Source: an uncultured Bacillota bacterium
Lineage (GTDB): Bacteria; Bacillota_I; Bacilli_A; RFN20; CAG-826
Assembly: GCA_946612055.1 (NCBI GenBank)
Contig: CAMOEH010000074.1
Span: 1-5,093, forward strand
Direction of reading: 5' to 3'
DNA: 5,093 nucleotides
The position numbers and the translations under genes were made by a program. The stretch's first letter is position 1. Every line of letters begins with the position of its first letter. A model generated the notes under the pieces. That model made no database searches, was not told where the DNA came from, and saw nothing but the letters and a program-made list of their open reading frames with translations. Shown here one piece after another: positions 1-3,748 of this stretch.

Positions 1-10
1 TAAGGATAGA

Positions 11-52
11 AAAAGAGCCGTGCCTATCGCGAGAAAAGCATTTGGCTTTTTT
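11..52 (+). terminator. Possible terminator-like hairpin at the left edge
   Basis: AAAAGAGCC (11-19) can pair with GGCTTTTTT (44-52), nine pairs with one G-T. Inside it, GTGC (20-23) can pair with GCAT (38-41). The T-run forms part of the stem and ends the hairpin, as in a rho-independent terminator reading rightwards. It could end a plus-strand gene lying left of the window, whose body is not visible. The inner loop is large, so this is weak. From here to about 215 I see AT-rich sequence with no supportable gene. Confidence 0.3.
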
Positions 53-215
53 CAAAAGAAAACGTCAATCAAAAAATTAAGCCCCATCTCCCTTTTTGTC
101 TTTTCTTTTACACTGTCAAAAAAATCCTAAAAAGGCACGATGTCTACGAATAAATATTTTTCTTGATAAAAAAGCAATAACCTACTTGTCTTGGCTTTTG
201 TTGATTAATGCCAAA

Positions 216-245
216 TGAAAAAGAGCGACACGCCCTCGCTCTTCT
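216..245 (-). terminator. Rho-independent terminator of the CvpA-like gene
   Basis: Read on the minus strand, AAGAGCGA and TCGCTCTT form a perfect 8-bp stem (plus positions 236-243 and 221-228) around a 7-base loop. The descending arm runs into five T residues (plus 218-222). It begins about 13 bases after the TAA stop of the CvpA-like gene, exactly where its terminator is expected. The stem carries the same GCGA/TCGC core as the mscL terminator. Confidence 0.72.
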
Positions 246-256
246 TACGTAATGGT

Positions 257-805
257 TTATTGCAAGGACCAATAATTGATGATTAAAAAATATTTGAAAT
301 CGCTGGTGATCAACCACTTGGAGAAGCCCCAGCCTTCCTTATCAACTTTGGTTAAGAAAACGAGAATATCGCGCAAGCGGTTATCAAATAGTAAGAAGGC
401 GTTCGCATATAAAGCAAACACCCAGCAAGATGCCGCGATAAACAATAAGGCAAGTAAAGCGCCGAACAATCTAGAACCAATAGAAGGTTTTTTTCTGCTA
501 TGGCGGCGAACAAAGCGGATGATCGACCAAATAAATTTGCCAATCCCATAGATGACACCAAAAACGATGACGGAAGCTAACGCAACACAAACGGGTTCGC
601 TCCCAATTTTGCTACCAAATCCAGAATTGAATATGCTTGCGCCTAAAGGCTTGGCTAGTAGCACGGAAGCCGCAACACTTATTGCTAAGATAAGGAAGCT
701 CCAAAGCATGCCGCCAACCCCTTTGAAAAAGCCACGAATAAAGCATCCCAAAGCCATTATGGCGATGATGATGGCGGCGATATCGAGGTTCTGGAGGAAG
801 CCCAT
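257..805 (-). CDS. CvpA-like integral membrane protein
   Basis: A 182-residue hydrophobic protein with about four predicted membrane segments (roughly residues 8-23, 30-51, 72-96 and 113-134). It resembles the CvpA family (PF02674): an N-terminal LD followed by a hydrophobic helix, then the GCFIRGFFKG stretch (20-29), where the family has its G-x-x-R-G motif. A later basic loop (R97-K106) and GSRLFGALLALL (110-121) match the family's third conserved block. Length is normal for CvpA proteins (about 160-180). Founding members were linked to colicin V export; most homologues have no proven function and are thought to act in envelope maintenance. The last 45 residues are more hydrophilic and end with aromatic residues. 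The gene stands alone, divergent from mscL, with its own terminator. There is no Shine-Dalgarno sequence before the ATG; a promoter-like -10 lies 6 bases upstream, so the mRNA may be leaderless. Family assignment is by recalled motif pattern and is fairly secure; function is not. Confidence 0.75.
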   Translation of the reverse strand: MGFLQNLDIAAIIIAIMALGCFIRGFFKGVGGMLWSFLILAISVAASVLLAKPLGASIFNSGFGSKIGSEPVCVALASVIVFGVIYGIGKFIWSIIRFVRRHSRKKPSIGSRLFGALLALLFIAASCWVFALYANAFLLFDNRLRDILVFLTKVDKEGWGFSKWLITSDFKYFLIINYWSLQ

Positions 806-839
806 AACATTATTGTGACTTGGAAAACACGATTGTTAA
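806..839 (-). promoter_or_regulatory. Candidate promoter of the CvpA-like gene (leaderless)
   Basis: On the minus strand TTAACA (plus 834-839, 5 of 6 matches to TTGACA) is followed after 16 bases by CACAAT (plus 812-817, 4 of 6), and six bases later by the ATG. AATAAT (5 of 6) overlaps it three bases nearer the ATG. With the first choice, transcription would start at or within a base of the start codon. No SD-like purine run occurs in between. The boxes are only moderate matches. Confidence 0.42.
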
Positions 840-855
840 AGAGATTTTTTCCTTC

Positions 856-883
856 TTGTTTCACAAACCGAATTTGATAAACT
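856..883 (+). promoter_or_regulatory. mscL: Weak candidate promoter of mscL
   Basis: TTGTTT (856-861) and TAAACT (878-883) are separated by 16 bases and would give a short leader of about 20 bases containing the SD. Both are 4-of-6 matches in an AT-rich gap. The transcript start could lie elsewhere in the 107-base divergent interval. Confidence 0.28.
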
Positions 884-895
884 TTTCTTGTTTAT

Positions 896-902
896 AGGAG
901 GT
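896..902 (+). promoter_or_regulatory. mscL: Strong Shine-Dalgarno sequence of mscL
   Basis: AGGAGGT is a perfect 7-base complement to the usual 16S rRNA 3' end, with 10 bases before the ATG at 913. It fixes the mscL start. It is the only clear SD in front of any of the five genes, so it shows the organism does use SD-led initiation. Confidence 0.88.
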
Positions 903-912
903 CATTTTTTAA

Positions 913-1641
913 ATGGCAAAACTCACAAAAGAAGAAAAAGCGGCAAGAAAAGCCGAAAGGAAAGCCGCAGGAAAGGGCATCGTGAACGAATTTAAGGCGT
1001 TCATCAACAAAGGCAACGCCTTCATGCTTGCTGTTGGTGTCGTCATCGGCGGTGCGTTCTCCGCAATCGTTAACGCGTTCGTTAACATGTTAACGTCCAT
1101 CGCTACCTGGCCGGTTCCAGGAGGCCTTAAAGGACTCGTGACCGTTCTCCCGGCTGTCACCGCCGCTCAAAGAGGCGCCGAATTCATGGGCGCTGACGGA
1201 GTGAAGTACTTCGATTCGGCTTTCACCTCTGCGGAAATCAACGATAAGGTTATCGAATTCGCCGCCGCTCAAGGCAAAACCGGCCTTACGGTCGAATCCG
1301 CCGATTTTATCCAATGGAAAAATTCGTTGCTCGGACTTTATGAACAACACGGCACCACCTGGACTTATAAAATGAGTGCCATCATCGACTGGGGAACCTT
1401 GCTTAATGCAATCATCGCCTTCATCATCATTGCGATCGTTCTCTTTATCATCGTCAAAGTTATGAACTCGGCCGAACAAAAGAAAGCCGCTCTCGAAGCC
1501 AAGAGACTCGAAGCCTACTACGAAAAGCACCCCGAAGCCAGACCTGCCCCGGTGGAAGAAGAAGCTCCGAAGCCAACCAGCGAAGAACTCCTTGCCCAAA
1601 TTCTTGAAGAACTCAAGAAGGGCAATGAACCGAAGAAATAA
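913..1641 (+). CDS. mscL: Large-conductance mechanosensitive channel MscL, enlarged loop
   Basis: MscL forms a homopentameric pore in the cytoplasmic membrane that opens under high tension and releases solutes after hypo-osmotic shock. A basic 21-residue start (lysine/arginine/alanine-rich) precedes the conserved N-terminal amphipathic helix (GIVNEFKAFINKGN, 22-35). TM1, the pore-lining helix, spans about 36-58 with the typical AVGVVIGGAFSAIV pattern. TM2 is about 161-184 (IDWGTLLNAIIAFIII start at 158) and is followed by charged residues. A C-terminal helix (about 223-236, EELLAQILEELKK) matches the cytoplasmic bundle. The protein has 242 residues against about 136 in E. coli; nearly all the excess is the extracellular loop (about 60-156) plus the linker to the C-terminal bundle. 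A perfect SD sets the start; two stops in tandem (TAATAA) and a strong terminator end it. Codons lean strongly to C-ending ATC, GCC, TTC and AAC, unlike its neighbours, which suggests high expression. Confidence 0.94.
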   Translation: MAKLTKEEKAARKAERKAAGKGIVNEFKAFINKGNAFMLAVGVVIGGAFSAIVNAFVNMLTSIATWPVPGGLKGLVTVLPAVTAAQRGAEFMGADGVKYFDSAFTSAEINDKVIEFAAAQGKTGLTVESADFIQWKNSLLGLYEQHGTTWTYKMSAIIDWGTLLNAIIAFIIIAIVLFIIVKVMNSAEQKKAALEAKRLEAYYEKHPEARPAPVEEEAPKPTSEELLAQILEELKKGNEPKK

Positions 1642-1660
1642 TAAACCGGTTAATTCATTC

Positions 1661-1688
1661 AAAAGCGAGCCTACGGGTTCGCTTTTTT
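1661..1688 (+). terminator. mscL: Rho-independent terminator of mscL with UACG tetraloop
   Basis: AAAAGCGA pairs with TCGCTTTT; one G-T and two C-G pairs extend the stem to a four-base loop, C(TACG)G in DNA. As RNA this is cUACGg, a member of the very stable UNCG tetraloop class. Six T residues (1683-1688) follow. It lies about 20 bases after the mscL stop. Its T-run touches the -10 box of the next gene. Confidence 0.87.
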
Positions 1689-1689
1689 A

Positions 1690-1695
1690 TATAAT
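1690..1695 (+). promoter_or_regulatory. Consensus -10 box of the phosphatase/Nudix gene (leaderless)
   Basis: TATAAT matches the sigma-A consensus in all six bases and ends 7 bases before the ATG at 1703, so the first transcribed base should be at or next to the A of the start codon. No SD lies between. The -35 region would fall inside the mscL terminator hairpin (about 1667-1672, GAGCCT), which is a poor match; there is also no TGn extension. A perfect hexamer in AT-rich sequence can arise by chance, but its position fits the other genes here. Confidence 0.52.
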
Positions 1696-1702
1696 GTGAC
1701 CT

Positions 1703-2782
1703 ATGCCTCACCATATTGAATTTGAAGCCATTGAAAATTTCCGCGATCTGGGCGGATATGATTCTTCCTACGGGATGACCGAGCACGGTGTTTTCTATCG
1801 CTCGGCAACATTGGCTTTCGCAACAGAGAACGATCGAAACAAAATGGCTGAGATCGGAATCAAAACGATCCTCGATCTTCGCGATGAAAAAAGCAAAAAA
1901 GAGTTCCCGTCTCCTTTTAAAGAAGATAAAAGATTTCGTGTAATTGAACTACCCGTAAATGGGCATGGCCGGATTTGCCACGAGTATGACGATTATGTTT
2001 ATAGCTATATCGAAATGCTAGAAAACCCGACGATGGCAAGACCGATATTCAAAGCCATCGTTAACGCAGAAAAGCCAATGGTGATTCATTGCAACGCTGG
2101 CAAAGATCGGACCGGTGTTTTCTCAATGGCCTTGTTAATGGCCGCCGGGGTGAGCTTTGATGATATTAATGCGGATTATATGCTCTCCTTTCCTTATTTA
2201 AGGAAGATGACGATTGAAACCAAATCCAATCATCCTGAGGTTCCGCCGTTATTACTCACCCCCGATATCTTCTTTTTGAAGGATGTTTTTGCTCGTTTTG
2301 AAAAGGAATTTGGGACGATCGAAGAATATTTCGAAGGTATCGGTCTTAATGATGACGACATCTTCTATTTGTCCAATATGCTTGGCAAGCAAGAGAAGTC
2401 TTGTGGAGCTGTTGTCGTTCGCGATAACAAAATCTTGGTTGAACATATGACCAAAGGTCATTTCTCATTGCCAAAAGGCCACGTCGAATCTTTTGATAAA
2501 GACGAAATCGATACGGCAAAGCGCGAAATCCGGGAAGAAACAGGACTCGAAGTCGAAATCGTTCCTGGTTTTAGAACCTTTAAGAACTATTCCCCATCAA
2601 AAGGGGTAGCTAAGAAGGTGGTCTGGTTTGTAGCGGAAGCAAAAGAAGGGCCGTTCCGTCTTCAAAAAGAAGAAGTTACTGACGCCTATTGGCTTAGCGC
2701 TGAAGACGCGTTAATTACCTTGAGCCACGATAGCGATCGCGAAATCCTAAAAGAAGCTATTTCTTTCTGGAATAAAAGGTAA
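1703..2782 (+). CDS. Tyrosine phosphatase (LipA/IphP-like) fused to Nudix hydrolase
   Basis: Two enzymes in one 359-residue chain. Residues about 5-225 are a Y_phosphatase3-type domain (PF13350, the Listeria LipA / mycobacterial MptpB group): NFRDLGGY at 12-19, FYRSATL at 31-37, ILDLRDE at 56-62, and the P-loop HCNAGKDRTG (129-138) with nucleophile Cys130 and Arg136, a complete CX5R signature. This group removes phosphate from phosphotyrosine and, in some members, phosphoinositides. Residues about 232-359 are a Nudix domain (PF00293): FSLPKGHVE precedes the box, and REIREETGL (274-282) holds the metal-binding glutamates. The LPKGHVE lead-in is typical of diadenosine-tetraphosphate hydrolase-like members. 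The spacing from Gly259 to Arg274 is one residue longer than the canonical G-x5-E-x7-R, and the first glutamate is displaced. Both active sites look intact. The reading frame is continuous, so this is a real fusion. Substrates are unknown. It appears to be transcribed alone from a -10 abutting the mscL terminator. Confidence 0.9.
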   Translation: MPHHIEFEAIENFRDLGGYDSSYGMTEHGVFYRSATLAFATENDRNKMAEIGIKTILDLRDEKSKKEFPSPFKEDKRFRVIELPVNGHGRICHEYDDYVYSYIEMLENPTMARPIFKAIVNAEKPMVIHCNAGKDRTGVFSMALLMAAGVSFDDINADYMLSFPYLRKMTIETKSNHPEVPPLLLTPDIFFLKDVFARFEKEFGTIEEYFEGIGLNDDDIFYLSNMLGKQEKSCGAVVVRDNKILVEHMTKGHFSLPKGHVESFDKDEIDTAKREIREETGLEVEIVPGFRTFKNYSPSKGVAKKVVWFVAEAKEGPFRLQKEEVTDAYWLSAEDALITLSHDSDREILKEAISFWNKR

Positions 2783-2783
2783 A

Positions 2784-3683
2784 TTATTTATTTAAATAAA
2801 TACGATTGTAGATATATTCGGCGTAGGCTTTTGCCACGTTGTAACCAGTTACTTTTTCGATACCTTCAATAAAAGCGTTGGAATTGACCTCGCATAAAAT
2901 CGGTTCGCCATGAGGACCGACCAATAGGTCTATGCCGCAATAATCGAGTTTGATGATATTGGCGATTTTTTCGGCGAATTCAATGTATTGAGGAGGGATT
3001 TCGACCTTTTCGCCATGACCGCCTTCGGCCAAATTGGAACGGAAGTCTAGCTCATTTACCCGCTTCATTCCCGTGATGAATTTGCCACCGATTAAAATCA
3101 GACGATAATCCATGCCTAAACTTGATGAGATGAATTGCTGATAAAGATGAGCAATGTTCTTCAATTCTTCCTCTTTTTGGATCAATTCATCCATACCGTG
3201 TATGAGAAAAACGCCTTGGCCCATGGATCCGTGGTTGGTTTTTACCACCATCGGGAATCCTAATATTTCAGCAACTTCTTCCAAAAAATCGTAACGAATG
3301 GAATCACCATAATTTAATGGAGCCGGAATTGTGGCGGGCATCGCGATCCCTTGTCCTAACAAATAGGCATACGTCTTCATTTTGTCATCGCAGACTTCGA
3401 TTGCTTCAGCATCGTTAAATAGAGAATAACCTGCATCTTCTAATAAAGAAGAAAGGTAGCAATCCTTATCGAGATATACGATGAAATCTGGATTTAGGTC
3501 TGATGGGGTGCACAAATCACCTTCATTGTTGATCGCGGCAAGAATTTCTCCCGAAGTACGAACCGCGATGGAAACACCCAAGTCCGAAAATTCTTCTTTT
3601 AGACGCTGCGTCAAATGATTAATCCCTCGTTTTGAGGAGAATCCGTTGATTAAAATCAGACCTTCTTTTTTTGGCATGGGCAT
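2784..3683 (-). CDS. RimK-family ATP-grasp ligase (alpha-L-glutamate ligase-like)
   Basis: An ATP-grasp enzyme of up to 299 residues related to RimK, LysX and MptN/CofF, which join an amino acid, often glutamate, to a carboxylate through an acyl-phosphate. After an N-terminal Rossmann-like part (1-95, LILINGF start), the family marker NDAEAIEVCDDKMKTYAYL (90-108) leads into the ATP-grasp fold. Visible are the ATP lysine in PMVVKTN (Lys148), the glycine-rich loop HGSMGQG (151-157), DYRLILIGGKF (192-202), RSNLAEGGHGE (215-225), and the metal ligands in CGIDLL (Asp252) and EVNSN (Glu265, Asn267). Length is normal, and all key residues seem present, so it should be active. The acceptor (a protein tail, a coenzyme or a peptide) cannot be told from sequence. 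Start choice: ATG at 3683 gives MPMPKK, but the -10 box ends directly against it; if that promoter is right, transcription begins near the second ATG (3677) and the true protein starts at Met3. Divergent from nadE and convergent with the phosphatase/Nudix gene. Confidence 0.88.
   Translation of the reverse strand: MPMPKKEGLILINGFSSKRGINHLTQRLKEEFSDLGVSIAVRTSGEILAAINNEGDLCTPSDLNPDFIVYLDKDCYLSSLLEDAGYSLFNDAEAIEVCDDKMKTYAYLLGQGIAMPATIPAPLNYGDSIRYDFLEEVAEILGFPMVVKTNHGSMGQGVFLIHGMDELIQKEEELKNIAHLYQQFISSSLGMDYRLILIGGKFITGMKRVNELDFRSNLAEGGHGEKVEIPPQYIEFAEKIANIIKLDYCGIDLLVGPHGEPILCEVNSNAFIEGIEKVTGYNVAKAYAEYIYNRIYLNK
2785..2802. repeat. 18-bp perfect AT palindrome at the convergent gene ends
   Basis: TATTTATTTAAATAAATA is a perfect palindrome with 9-bp arms, covering the TAA stop and last codons of the ligase gene, and starting 3 bases past the stop of the phosphatase/Nudix gene. 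Only A and T are used, so a hairpin would be weak. I see no GC-rich terminator for either gene, so this may serve as a poor bidirectional stop, or both transcripts may run into each other. Confidence 0.4.
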
Positions 3684-3692
3684 ATTGTATCA
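3684..3692 (-). promoter_or_regulatory. Extended -10 of the ATP-grasp ligase gene (leaderless)
   Basis: On the minus strand TGATACAAT is an extended -10 (TGn plus TACAAT, 5 of 6) that ends immediately before the first ATG (3683). The next six bases are ATGCCC, then a second ATG at 3677, which is where transcription should start. The -35 position (plus 3707-3712, read as CCAACA) is poor, as is common with extended -10 promoters. There is no SD before either ATG. Confidence 0.55.
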
Positions 3693-3711
3693 CAACAGTC
3701 AAAAACTGTTG
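3693..3711. repeat. Inverted repeat in the divergent promoter gap, candidate operator
   Basis: CAACAGT (3693-3699) and ACTGTTG (3705-3711) are perfect 7-bp inverted arms around a 5-base spacer (caaaa), 19 bases in all. The repeat covers the spacer and -35 area of the ligase promoter and lies just upstream of the nadE -35-like box, so a protein bound here could affect both. It has no T-run after either arm, which argues for a protein site over a terminator. The binding protein is unknown; the Phd/YefM-like domain of the adjacent nadE product is one candidate (inference). Confidence 0.45.
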
Positions 3712-3713
3712 GA

Positions 3714-3742
3714 AAGACAAAAAGACATAATAATGCTATTAT
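3714..3742 (+). promoter_or_regulatory. nadE: Candidate extended -10 promoter of nadE (leaderless)
   Basis: AAGACA (3714-3719, 4 of 6) is followed after 17 bases by TATTAT (3737-3742, 5 of 6), which carries a TGC extension (3734-3736). The ATG begins 6 bases past the -10, so transcription should start at the start codon. AAAGG just before the ATG is too close (one base) to act as an SD. The -10 is also the right arm of a second inverted repeat, ATAATA-atgc-TATTAT (3727-3742), which in such AT-rich sequence may be chance. Confidence 0.55.
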
Positions 3743-3748
3743 AAAGGC

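Noticed and set aside
91..139. CCTTTTT (91-97) and AAAAAGG (129-135), plus CGTGCC (19-24) and GGCACG (134-139), as parts of a structured RNA
   Set aside because: The arms are short, AT-rich or far apart, compete with the 11-52 hairpin, and there is no promoter or recognised RNA family pattern.
276..818. Two consecutive plus-strand open frames opposite the CvpA-like gene
   Set aside because: Their products are basic, without motifs, and lack start signals; the minus-strand frame gives a coherent membrane protein of the right length with a matching terminator.
909..1160. Minus-strand frame of 83 residues over the start of mscL
   Set aside because: Shadow of the conserved mscL N-terminus, including its SD; no domain or start signal.
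1090..1662. 190-residue open frame on the minus strand over mscL
   Set aside because: It is antisense to a gene with clear MscL motifs, has a low-complexity Phe/Gly/Asp-rich product without recognisable domains, and is explained by the strong codon bias of mscL.
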